From Lumbricus terrestris (taxonomy: Eukaryota > Annelida > Clitellata > Crassiclitellata > Lumbricidae), in the NCBI GenBank assembly GCA_949752735.1, contig OX457044.1, forward strand, positions 11,951,294-12,015,293: a stretch of 64,000 nucleotides of DNA, in the 5' to 3' direction. This document shows positions 48,765-58,192 of this stretch, one piece after another. Made by a program: the position numbers and the translations under genes. The notes under the pieces were generated by a model, which was not told the origin of the DNA, made no database searches, and worked only from the letters and a program-made list of their open reading frames with translations. Positions within the stretch are counted from its first letter, which is position 1. Each line of letters starts with the position of its first letter.

Positions 48765-48950
48765 TTAAGGCTGAGGTTAGGCATGGTGAGGGTCAGTTAA
48801 GGCTCAGGTTAGGCATGGTGAGGGTCAGTTAAGGCATGGTGAGGGTCAGTTAAGGCTCAGGTTAGGCATGGTGAGGGTCAGTTAAGGCTCAGGTTAGGCA
48901 TGGTGAGGGTCAGTTAAGGCTCAGGTTAGGCATGGTGAGGGTTGGTTAGG
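48765..48950. repeat. 32-bp minisatellite, GTTAGG-rich
   Basis: About five units of gttaggcatggtgagggtca + gttaaggctcag. It resembles degenerate telomere repeat and adjoins an iterated-terminus element. Confidence 0.88.
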
Positions 48951-49061
48951 TCGATTGCGGTGCACTATTCCGAGGGTCCACTGTTCCGAGGATCCACTAT
49001 TCCAGGGTCCGCTATTCTGGGGGTTGTACTGTTATATGCCTATTATGATAAATTCATTCTT

Positions 49062-49240
49062 TCATTCGAGTAGGCCTATTTATATAGCACCTCCTGGAGA
49101 AAAACTACTCAGAGGTGCTCCTGACTCCAGCACGGCCAAAAAGAACAGTTTTCAAGTGTTCCTTGATCACTGTCCTTCAGCGAACGGAAGTGAGGCAGAC
49201 AAGCTGTGTATTAAGCTATTTTCTGATTTTAAATTGTAAT
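49062..49240 (-). pseudogene. LINE 3'-end fragment, minus strand
   Basis: Minus strand ends with GGAGCACCTCTGAGTAG and GAGGTGCTATATAAATAGG, the shared LINE/SINE tail, preceded by a short broken pol frame (about 170 bp). Confidence 0.65.
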
Positions 49241-49317
49241 CTCCAAACTCCTGAAGCTTGGGGATTGTTAGTCAATGGATTGATTTGAGGATGGGAGTGA
49301 TGTGAATGCAGTTTAGC

Positions 49318-49453
49318 CAGGACTGAAAGTGATTTGAAAAAATTGCCGGGTCTCTTTCGCCCAGAGGGTGCTAGGTATATGTGTTTATTCAAGTGCCAAA
49401 AAAATTGATGCCGGGTCTGAGACCCGGACAGACCCGGCTCACTTTCAGCCCTG
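49318..49453. mobile_element. hAT-type MITE (136 bp)
   Basis: CAGGACTGAAAGTG and CACTTTCAGCCCTG ends; perfect 8-bp duplication AGTTTAGC on both sides (49310-49317, 49454-49461). Same family as 39006-39290 but half as long. From 49462 to 50190 there is a degenerate repeat of TTCAAGTATAAATCTTCAAC-like phrases and no gene. Confidence 0.9.
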
Positions 49454-50194
49454 AGTTTAGCTATAGGCTATTGGGACTATTTGCAATATTTACTAAGCTA
49501 TTTGTTTCGTTTAAAGTGAGAAAGTATTAATTTGATGATCGTTTGGACTACAGTACTACACCTATCTGCAAATATCATGGAAATGCACCACGAAACAGCA
49601 GAAATTATTAAAAGACTTCAAATACAGCTCCTCAAATACAATACTTGGATTCGATTCAAGCCTTTCATTAAGAACTATCAATAATTTACCGAAATTCTTC
49701 TACAGACAATTTCCACAGACAATTTCTTCAATGAACCATTTTCTTTAAATTCAATTCTTCACTTCAAGCACCTCATCCAGAACAGCCAAGAAACTGCATG
49801 AGCTCTTCAAATAGATTCTTTCCACAGTAGCCAAAAAATGTGAATTCTTCAAGTAATTCTTCATTTCCAGAACACTGGACATCAATTCGTCAACAAGAAA
49901 TTCTGTAATTAGGCCTACAGCCAAAATTCAAGTATAAATCTTCAACAACCAGGAAATTCTTTGAATTCAAGTATAAAACCTCAACACCAGAAAAATCTTC
50001 AAATTCAAGTATAATTCTTCATCCAGAACAACCAAGAAAGTACAACTCTTCAACTACAAAGCCTTCCAAAATTCAAGCATAGGCCTACTTCTATGTGTCA
50101 AAGGTTAACCATAGCCCTAACACAACACTAACCCTAACCTTAAACTATATGCTAACTAGGGGGTAATATAATCAAAGACCATAGAGTAACTTAA

Positions 50195-51341
50195 CACATT
50201 GGCCGCCAAGGACGAGTTAACTCGTCCTTCAAAAGATTACGCACACGCCAGGGACGAGTTAACTCGTCCTTCAGGGAACTGTTGTTATTTAATCATAACG
50301 CGTTTCAATAAGACATCAAAAATGGGGGAAAATAAATTTCAGCCCTTTTCCCAGATGGGTTGGGTCATGTGGGGTATGGTGCGGCGGAGTTGGGGTATGG
50401 ATCGGTGATTTGGGGCCGGGTTGGGGGCAGGCGGTCTGAGTGAAAACAAAGTGAAACATTATTTTCCATGGTTTTCATAAGTTGAGCACTTTGCGAGGTG
50501 AGGTGGGGTGGGGGTGGAGGATAGAATGCGGCGGGTTCGATTTTGGGTGGACTCGGAAATTTGGGGGGGGGATTTTTTGGAAAATTTTTGGGGGGGAATT
50601 TTTTCCCGAAAACCAAAATTTCACGGGTGGCGTACCGGCAGAGGTCCGATTTTGGGTGAACTCGGGGAAATTTTGGGGGGAACTTTTTGGGAAAATTTGG
50701 GGGGGGAATTTTTTGGGAAATTTTGGGGGGAATTTTTTCCCCGAAAACCAAAATTTCACAGGTGGCGTACCGGTAGAGTTCCGATTTTGGGTGGACTAGA
50801 AAAATTTTGGGGGAGAATTTTTCGGGAAATTTTGGGGGCAATTTTTTTCCGAAAAACACAATTTTACGGGTGGCGCCCCGGTGGAGGTTCGATTTTGGGT
50901 GGACTCGGAATATTTGAGGGGGGGGAATTTTGTCTCGGAAAATAAAAATTTCACGTGTGGCGTACCGGTGGGGTCGGAGTTAGTGGGGGCGTGGTGTGGA
51001 GTGGGGTGTGAGGGGAAATTTGGGGAGGAATTTTTTTCCCGAAAACCACATGCAATTTCCTCGAGTGGCGTACTGATGGAGGTCGGAGTTAGTGGTGGCG
51101 TGTTGTGGGGGAGGTGGAGAAGGGGTGGGGGAAATTTTGGGGGATTTTCCCCCGAAAACTCATATTTCTCGGATGGCCTACCGTTGGATGTCGGAGTGTG
51201 GTGGTGGGTGTGGTGGGGTTGTGGCCGGAACGGGTCGAATCCTAAATTTCTCGGGCAACGCCGGGTACTCCAGCTAGTATGTTGATAATTTTGTGACTTT
51301 GGCTTGGCGTAGCGGTAATAATAGTCGTGGCGGTCAATGTG
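50195..51341. mobile_element. piggyBac-like (TTAA-target) non-autonomous element
   Basis: TTAA at 50191-50194 and 51342-51345. Ends CACATTGGCCGCCA and TGGCGGTCAATGTG are inverse with one mismatch. Two perfect 18-bp palindromes GGACGAGTTAACTCGTCC lie at 50210-50227 and 50252-50269. The body is a G-rich tandem repeat. Confidence 0.78.
50500..51275. repeat. G-rich tandem repeat, about 120-bp units, ending in a Helitron-like motif
   Basis: At least six diverged units, each with CGAAAACCAAAATTTCAC, GGTGGCGTACCGG and TTTTGGGTGGACTCGG-type phrases and long G runs. It ends in CGGGCAACGCCGGGTACTCC and AGCTAGT, a GC hairpin followed by CTAG, which resembles a Helitron 3' end. The overlapping frames are artefacts. 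Confidence 0.7.
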
Positions 51342-51422
51342 TTAAAGGTCTTTGATATAATTATCTCAACTCTAACCCCCGGAATAGCGGACCCTCGGAA
51401 TAGTGGGCGGGTACCGTTAGGT

Positions 51423-51767
51423 CAGTGCACTGGTTCCCAACCTTTTTTGCCTTTAGGGCCACTTTTCTAAGTTGGAAGACACGAGGGCCACTTTTTCTTA
51501 GTTGAAGGACATTGGGGGTGGAGGTCACAAGGCTAAAATTTAACTAACTAAAAGCAGAAATAATTGTTTTAATTGATTAAAACTAGAATGTTTGGTGCTA
51601 TTTATGGACGCCAAAATAGAATAATTTGTAATAGAATAAATGTTTTCTATTCTGTCCAAATTGTTAATTTTTTCATATATTTTTGCTAATTATTTGAGAG
51701 ATGAGGGCCATTTTCTTAGGCCTGGCGGGCCACTTTTGGCCCGCGGGCCACGGGTTGGGAACCGCTG
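51423..51767. mobile_element. hAT-type MITE (345 bp)
   Basis: Starts CAGTGCACTGGTTCCCAACC and ends GGTTGGGAACCGCTG; perfect 8-bp duplication CGTTAGGT (51415-51422, 51768-51775). GGGCCACTTTT subrepeats lie inside both ends. It landed on the right edge of the iterated-terminus element. From 51840 to 52296 I see nothing assignable. Confidence 0.87.
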
Positions 51768-52300
51768 CGTTAGGTCATATTATACGTCGTGAGGGTCGGT
51801 TAGGTTTAGTGTCGTCATTCGGTCCACGATACTATAGTTTTGACTCTCATAATAATTCTATATAGTCTTGTGGTTAAGGAATCATAATTGTTATAAAGTT
51901 TTCCAAAAAGTCCTACATCATGGTAGAGGATTATAATCGCCAGAGATCGAGCACACTCCGAACATATACGGAGCAGTATTGGAACAGGCTCCTACGATTG
52001 AAAATGAAAATCTGGAACAGATTTTGACCAGAAGCGGAAGTCGCTTGAATGGAGTTATTATACCGGCAGATACAGCCGCCTGCATAAACCATAGATGCAT
52101 AAACGCACGCATAATAACGACAATTGTAATCTCTTTATTCAACAATCCGGTTGACAGAACGCAACCGGTTAAACCGTTACAGTGTACAATTATGCAGTTT
52201 TAAACAATTCACAAAAACGGAGATCACAGAATACACAAACCTTAACTATACTAACTGAGCCGACAGCCTGCAATACATTGCAGTCAGCTGGCTATAGTAA

Positions 52301-53295
52301 TGTGGCGAAATTGGGGTCCCCTTGCCCCACTCCGCCAGCTGTGTTTCCCCTGGGTGGTCTCGGTGGCCTCCTGGCCTTCCCGCTATGATCGGCCTCTTGG
52401 TTTTCCCGCCGTAATTAGCCTCCCGGCCTCCCGTGATAGCCGCTTGATTGGCCTCCCTGCCTTCGGCGGCAGTATCCTTTGATGTAGAGAGGCAGCCTCT
52501 CAGCCTCCCACGCTCCCCCCGCGGCGGTGTACTTTGATGTAGTCGGCCGCTTGTAATTGGCCTCCCTGCCTTCGGCGGCAGTATTCTTTGATGTAGAGAG
52601 GCAGCCTCTCAGCCTCCCACGCTCCCCCCGCGGCGGTGTCGTGTGATGTAGTCGGCCTCTTGTAATTGGCCTCCCTGCCTTCGGCGGCAGTATTCTTTGA
52701 TGTAGGAAGGCTGCCTCTCGGCCCCCCGCGGCAGCGCCTTTGATGTGGGTGGTCTCTCTGAATTGGCCTTCCGAGTTTAAGTGGCCTCTCTGAATTGGCC
52801 TCCCGAGATTATCCCACGGCCTCCCGAGGTTTGGCGCGCGGCCTTCCGAGGCTTAGCCTACGGCCTCCCGAGGCTTAGCCCACGGCCTCCCGTGTTTTGG
52901 GACCCTGGTTCCCCCCTCTCTTTTCGGGTATATAAGGGAGCCCGTTGCTACGTGCAGCGAGTCATCGAGAGGCTCGAAGCTAGTCAGTCGTTAAGCTAGA
53001 CGAGGCCAGTAGTAAGCTAGCACGCAGTAGAGATAAGTGAAGTAGTCAGTCGTTGAAGTGAATCGTATGGTCGTGCAGCAGTGTGTAGTGATCGCTTCAA
53101 TAAACTGTGTTTCTTTCTCCATCGTCGTTGTGTCTGTTGGACTGGGCGAATCGACCGGAAGCACTGCACTACCTTCGAAAGACGACGAAGGCGGACTCGC
53201 GTCTCCCTCCTGAGACGACACGCGGACATATTTGGGCTGGCACCCGTCGCCTCCTGAAACGGTGCTGCAGCAGCATTTTCATTTTTTCCGCCACA
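52301..53295 (+). repeat. 5' LTR
   Basis: Contains about 109-bp subrepeats (starts near 52450, 52559 and 52668), a TATATAAG box at 52929, and AATAAA at 53099-53104. These fit U3 subrepeats, promoter and R-region polyadenylation signal. Confidence 0.93.
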
Positions 53296-53296
53296 C

Positions 53297-53315
53297 TGGT
53301 ACCAAGCAAGTGGGG
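53297..53315 (+). other. Putative primer-binding site
   Basis: TGGTACCA directly after the LTR matches the 3' end of some tRNA-Leu species (8 bases incl. CCA complement); the match beyond that is unclear. Confidence 0.45.
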
Positions 53316-53452
53316 CTGTGTGGTTGCTCCTGATCGACATTCGCAGATCGACCGACGATGGAAGAAGACGAGGAAGTCACAGTCGCCTACCCTGCTGGAG
53401 GATTCGCCGACCTACGAACGAACGTCTCCACGCCATTAGCGACGAGAGCGCA

Positions 53453-55366
53453 ATGGCAGAGCAGCGGACCGACCGGAGCCGTATGATCGAGGAGCTGCGG
53501 AGACCGACGAGGACGACCTACCGTGAGACGACTGACGACCGGGAGACTTCCCTGAGAATGCTGGAGACTACTGGAGGACGGCCGTGGACTCGACCGCCTC
53601 CGATGAAGCCGGGAAAATTTGACGGCACGGGATCGCTGGAGTCGTTCCTGGTGCAGTTCGAAGTCTGCGCCCGCCACAACCAATGGACGGCCGCTGACCG
53701 GGTCGACTACCTTCGATGCAGCCTGGAGAAAGCCGCCACGCAGCTACTGTGGGACTTCGGTGCCCGACCGAACGTTGGCTACGAGGAGCTTGTCGAACGT
53801 CTTCGACAGAGGTATGGAACGGAGGGCCAGGCGGAAAGCTTCCGCGCTCAGCTTTATTACAGACGCCAGCGTTCCGAGGAGACTTTGAGCGACCTGCTAC
53901 ACGACATTCGTCGCCTTGTCGTGTTGGCGTATCCGGTGCCTTCGAACGAGACCACGGAGATCATCGCCAAGGATGCTTTCCTTGAGGCGTTGAGCGACAG
54001 GGAACTGTCACTCAAAGTACGTGAACGGGAGCCCAAGAACCTGGACGAGGCCTACAGGACGGTGCTTCGTCTGGACGCCTACCAACGGACGAACGGCTCT
54101 GATGATCGACGGAGGCCTTCCAACCGCGTCAGGAGTACTCAGGAGTCTGACGTGAGTAATCAGATCCAGTCGACGCTCGACCGATTCCTGGAGGCTCAAC
54201 GTGCCGAGCAACGACGCTGGCAGGAAGATATGGAGAGACGGATCGATCGCCAGTTCCAGGAGCTGCGGAACCGAGCTTCAACCGACGACGATCTGGGGCG
54301 TAACGGTCGCCCCGGAAGCCGCAACGCCGACAACCGAGACCAGGAGCGCTCGAGACGGAGCGTGACCTGCTACAACTGCAACCGCGCAGGCCACGTTAGT
54401 CGGAACTGCCGCCAGCCACGTCGCCCCTTCGAGCGCCGGAACGACGACGAGACGACCGGAACGGAAGCGCCAGCGCCTCTGGTGAACCATACGACGCGTT
54501 CCAGATTGCCGGACCGAGCCAGCAGCAACGCAGTCTACATTCGAGGGAGCATCAACGGACGACAGCAGATGTGTTTGATCGACACGGGATCGGAGGTCAG
54601 CCTGATTCCAGCTACGATCGTCGAAGGGTTAGCACTGCAATCTTGCTCTCGTTTTCTGATGGCTGCAAATAGCACTAATATTAATGTCCTTGGGGAGGTC
54701 CGTTTGCCCATTATGGTACGCGATGGATTTGAAGTTTCCACTGTGTTTTTGGTATCTGACCAAATTACTGAGCCCATGCTAGGTATGGATTGGCTTCGGG
54801 AACACCGCTGTAGGATTGGCTTTGGTAACGGTGCACTGTTTTTAGGTCGTAGACGGATACCCCTCGTAAAAGGGAATGGGTCTATGTGGTGCCGTAGGGT
54901 GATAATCGCTGAAGAGGTTGTAGTGCCTCCTAAATGCGAGAGCGAAGTCCCTGTTAAGACGCTGTATGGGGATTTGACTACTAGAGCGCCTGTCGATGAG
55001 ATTTCACCCCGCGATATGCTAATGGTAGATTTACCGGAGGAGGTTCCCTCCGAGATTCGGGAGCGTTTGGATAAATTGCTTCTTGATTATCAGGACGTAA
55101 GTAGAACGACTGCCGCTATGCATAGAATTGAGACAGACGAGACACAGCCCGTTAGACAGCCGTTGAGACGCCATCTTTTGCCGCACAGGACCGCAATTGA
55201 TAGGGAATTGGACAGTAGGTTAAATGGCGAACTAATTGAATCTGTAGCGAGTGGGTGGGTTACTGACGTAAGCGCCATTGTGTCTTGCTCAGACGATCGA
55301 CTGACGGAGAAATCGCTTAAAGCCCTAGGTTTTAGGTTTGGCGGTTTCCCTCGTAGAATGAAGTGA
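53453..55366 (+). CDS. Gypsy gag-protease ORF, ended by a transposon insertion
   Basis: I choose the ATG at 53453 over earlier in-frame non-ATG codons. Residues about 45-215 are a retrotransposon gag domain (FDGTG start, RQRYG, LSDLLHDIRRL). A CCHC zinc knuckle CYNCNRAGHVSRNC starts near 54369. A retropepsin active site LIDTGSEVSLIP lies near 54575, with GMDWL later at 54786. The region just before RT (LIESVASGW) follows, but RT itself is absent. The last 15 codons and stop lie inside the Kolobok TIR, so the real frame was continuous past 55320 before that insertion. The second half has lower GC than the first. Confidence 0.85.
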   Translation: MAEQRTDRSRMIEELRRPTRTTYRETTDDRETSLRMLETTGGRPWTRPPPMKPGKFDGTGSLESFLVQFEVCARHNQWTAADRVDYLRCSLEKAATQLLWDFGARPNVGYEELVERLRQRYGTEGQAESFRAQLYYRRQRSEETLSDLLHDIRRLVVLAYPVPSNETTEIIAKDAFLEALSDRELSLKVREREPKNLDEAYRTVLRLDAYQRTNGSDDRRRPSNRVRSTQESDVSNQIQSTLDRFLEAQRAEQRRWQEDMERRIDRQFQELRNRASTDDDLGRNGRPGSRNADNRDQERSRRSVTCYNCNRAGHVSRNCRQPRRPFERRNDDETTGTEAPAPLVNHTTRSRLPDRASSNAVYIRGSINGRQQMCLIDTGSEVSLIPATIVEGLALQSCSRFLMAANSTNINVLGEVRLPIMVRDGFEVSTVFLVSDQITEPMLGMDWLREHRCRIGFGNGALFLGRRRIPLVKGNGSMWCRRVIIAEEVVVPPKCESEVPVKTLYGDLTTRAPVDEISPRDMLMVDLPEEVPSEIRERLDKLLLDYQDVSRTTAAMHRIETDETQPVRQPLRRHLLPHRTAIDRELDSRLNGELIESVASGWVTDVSAIVSCSDDRLTEKSLKALGFRFGGFPRRMK

Positions 55367-56013
55367 CCAACGACTGTAGGCGGTTCAAGTAAGCATCTGT
55401 CGGCCAATGGGCGTTGATTTCATTTTGGTTTACACATCTTACAAGCATAGGCTGCTGAATTTAATTATATGCATAGCCTAGGCAACATCGTCCGCTTTGT
55501 GGAATGGAGGCGAGGCGCAGGGACGGTCGGTCGATCGGTGGTAGCCCCCACCCTAGGCCCTTCACCCTCCCTCTGGCCCTCTAGCGGTCGGACGGATGGA
55601 TGGAGATGCATCGCTAGTGCAGACTAGACCCGACAGGGCATACCCCGTACAGGCCCTACCTCGATCAATTGACCACTTGTATATATATAACCGAGCTGTG
55701 GGTCGACTAATTTGTGTATACGAAAGCCAGCTAAGCTGGCTAGAGGTCATAACTGTACTTCTAGAATGTATACAAGTTGTTCCAATTATCCAAATTTACC
55801 CCCCCCCCCATACACTCATATTACTATGGAGTTCATTGCTATGAAGATACTTACAGGGTTGAGAAACAAGTCTGTAGTTTCTATATGCGATTAGATTGCC
55901 ATGAACAAATACGAACTTACTATTGTGGTAGATGGCGATCAAGAGGAAGCCATACGGGCATTTTTTGCTCACAACAACTGGAATTTTGAAAAAATTGGTA
56001 ATTATGAAGACGA

Positions 56014-56016
56014 TGC

Positions 56017-56052
<36 letters not shown>
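56014..56052. repeat. (AT)n microsatellite inside Kolobok element
   Basis: About 19 AT dinucleotides, upstream of the second ORF. Confidence 0.92.
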
Positions 56053-56519
56053 TGAAATTGTATAAATTGTTTTGTGTGGTGAACCCTGTACAAGTAGGCC
56101 CTATTGTTCTTCAGGTAGCGCTATACGTGCGCAAATAAGATTGAACTAAGATTTATAAATATTAAATTAAATTGCATTTATTATCCTTGCAAATATTTAG
56201 CTCAAACCATGCTATAGAAATACATAGTAATAATAACATCAGCAATGTTAGTATAATGACAACTGATGTGAACAGCAGTAACAGCAGTAATGATAATAAA
56301 TGGCCAATTAAAAATGTAATTATTAAAATTACCATGATTATTATTATTACGATATGTAATAAGACAATAAACATATGCATAACCCAGCTAAGCTGTCGTT
56401 CAAGTCAAGTCGAAAGAGCTAATTGTATGTTGATGACATTATAAATATATCTCCAACCAATCGAAACTGCCTTTGTTCCAATTGCAGAGTTGGAACCACC
56501 AAAGAGAAGAAAATCTTGT

Positions 56520-56960
56520 ATGGATGCCGCTTCGAAGGAGGTCTTGGTCGCGTCCAATGGAAATAGTACAGAGTCAGAAATTGAGGCTCAAAACAGTCAT
56601 GACATTCAAGTGTCAGCTGATCATTTGCAGCTGCAGGGTGAAAATCATCAATCGGAAGGCGCCTGTCCTCTTTGTTTTCTCTCTCCGTGCGTGGGTTCTG
56701 CATCTCCAGGTTGGCTTGGCGGAGGACAAGCAGCGCATGCAGCTAACAGTCCAATACGAAGAGTAATTTATGGAAAATATTGGAAGATCATTTGCAACTT
56801 GGGTGGGTGGACGAGCCCATTATATCTGGCCAAGAAACTAACGGAATCGAACGGTGTACTTCATATGCGGGAAATAATGCCAGATTGCGTAGTGCGAAAA
56901 GTGAGATCGTTGTATCCGAATCCAACAGGCACGCCTTACATGGGCCACAAGTGGGAGTAA
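56520..56960 (+). CDS. Kolobok-associated second ORF, Cys-containing protein of unknown function
   Basis: 146 aa from the ATG at 56520. The same frame is open upstream through EPPKRRKSC (nuclear-signal-like) to a good acceptor (TTGCAG before 56488), so a 5' exon may be spliced on. The N-terminal third is Ser/Gln/Glu-rich and probably disordered. The C-terminal two thirds is compact: CPLCFLSPCV, YGKYWKIICNLGGW, REIMPDCVVRKVRSLYPNP and a final YMGHKW. Four cysteines at two CxxC-like sites suggest metal binding, which is inference. It is divergent to the transposase and lies within the same TIRs. I do not know its function. Confidence 0.6.
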   Translation: MDAASKEVLVASNGNSTESEIEAQNSHDIQVSADHLQLQGENHQSEGACPLCFLSPCVGSASPGWLGGGQAAHAANSPIRRVIYGKYWKIICNLGGWTSPLYLAKKLTESNGVLHMREIMPDCVVRKVRSLYPNPTGTPYMGHKWE

Positions 56961-57114
56961 CATTGATACTTTGGATAATTCGCCGGACTTTGTTTAGACA
57001 GAGAGATTTTTATTGTACACTTACTTTCTGACATAAAGCAGAATTTTATCGATTGTGAGCTGCTTATGTACACCTGTCATAGCTATGATTCAATGTAACA
57101 TAACATTCCCCCAT

Positions 57115-57205
57115 TTTAAATTTATATAGCGCCTCTTCAAGATTCCTACTCAGAGGTGGATTTAAACCTGAATTGCCCTCAATTGCTCGGCGCCACACGA
57201 AAACC
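57115..57205 (-). mobile_element. LINE/SINE tail fragment
   Basis: Minus strand shows CCACCTCTGAGTAGGAATC and GAGGCGCTATATAAAT, the shared tail; preceded by only a short unrelated stretch. From 57206 to 57881 I see no assignable gene; the longest + frame (57233-57652) lacks any recognisable motif. Confidence 0.6.
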
Positions 57206-58025
57206 ACGTTACGGAGACTAGGTTTTTCATAAGTGCTATGTCAAATCAATTTTGCAATGGCCACAGTCCCTTGTCCGTTCAATCTTCTTTTTTTTCTTGC
57301 TTGGATTAGGACCTCGTTGAGGGGGGGTAAGCCACAGATTCATTTTTATACAGATTGGAGCATCTTGTTACAGATCGGATGCCCTTCGTGGCATCAACCA
57401 CAGTTTTCCGCTGTGGACCTAGTCTTGGTGATGAACACATGCCCGCTAGGCAGAGGGTCATCAGGCTTATTTAAATTGAGTCATGTGCTCCCATGTCACA
57501 AGGCTGTTATTGGATATTTGCAGCTTTTAGTTGTCAAGCAAAATGCCACTCTTTTTCTACAGTGTGCCCTACTAGCCTTGCCGCTGTTGGTCCGCGACTG
57601 CTTATTCGTCAGATATAACCCTGCTTATTTCGCAGCTGACCTCTATTTCTAGAGGTCGTTCCACTATCCGCCACCTGTGGACGCGTGTGATAGCAGTCAG
57701 CTCTGCCACACATCAGCTCTGCCACACATCTCTCTGTCCTATGCCAGGCCAAAATCCGGGGAGGTCAAGCAGAGTAGACAGCAGAATGCTAAGGTGGTTA
57801 TGTGTAATGACGGTTGATGGTTATGTAGCACTGATATGTTTGATTTTAGTGTATCATACAATATTGTCACAGCTCTTACGGTTATTCTACTGTGTAGGGT
57901 GCATTGCTTTCATTTGAAAAGCTCTCACTGTCTCCTAATTGGTCGTCATCGGATTCGTCCGAAGAGATTTCACTCTGGCAGGTTTCCTTATCTGCAGAAG
58001 TTTCTGTCACAGACTCCGATATTGC

Positions 58026-58192
58026 CAGTGGTGTAGTGGGGCGGGGACGCGGGGGGACGCCGTCCCCCCACTTTTTGCAAAATTCTTGCAAGATTGCACT
58101 TTTTGCTACAGTTTCTACTTCAATTTTCCAGGCGTCCCCCCACTTCAATTTCCAGGCGTCCCCCCACTTCATTTTTTAGGACTACACCACTG
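58026..58192. mobile_element. hAT-type MITE interrupting the Kolobok transposase
   Basis: Ends CAGTGGTGTAGT and ACTACACCACTG are perfect inverse copies, with the 8-bp duplication GATATTGC intact (58018-58025, 58193-58200). Contains three GGCGTCCCCCCAC phrases. Confidence 0.92.

Larger units (their letters stand above)
48953..51414. mobile_element. Iterated-terminus inverted element A', enlarged by nested insertions
   Basis: Left end has four units related to GGTCCACTATTCCGAG (48960-49023); right end has two inverted units (CGGAATAGCGGACC, CGGAATAGTGGGC, 51379-51408) followed by GGGTACC. GTTAGGTC flanks the left end, and GTTAGGT plus the later MITE flanks the right. Outer right end read inward starts GGTACCCGCCC. 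It contains a LINE tail, a hAT-type MITE and a piggyBac-like element. Confidence 0.55.
48706..51839. mobile_element. Possible outer composite element, 12-bp TIRs
   Basis: AACTATAGTATC (48706-48717) is inverted as GATACTATAGTT (51828-51839). Inside each end lies GGTTAGG-rich sequence. No clear target duplication, so this outer layer is tentative. Confidence 0.35.

Noticed and set aside
50365..51285. Overlapping Pro/Lys/Phe- and Gly/Trp-rich frames
   Set aside because: They arise from the G-rich tandem repeat and change frame from unit to unit.
52991..53340. Minus and plus frames inside the LTRs (also 62429-62745)
   Set aside because: Identical in both LTRs, overlap promoter and polyadenylation signals, no known protein.
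57233..57652. 139-codon + frame inside the Kolobok element
   Set aside because: No ATG-supported domain, hydrophobic low-complexity composition and no motif matching a known family; left unassigned.
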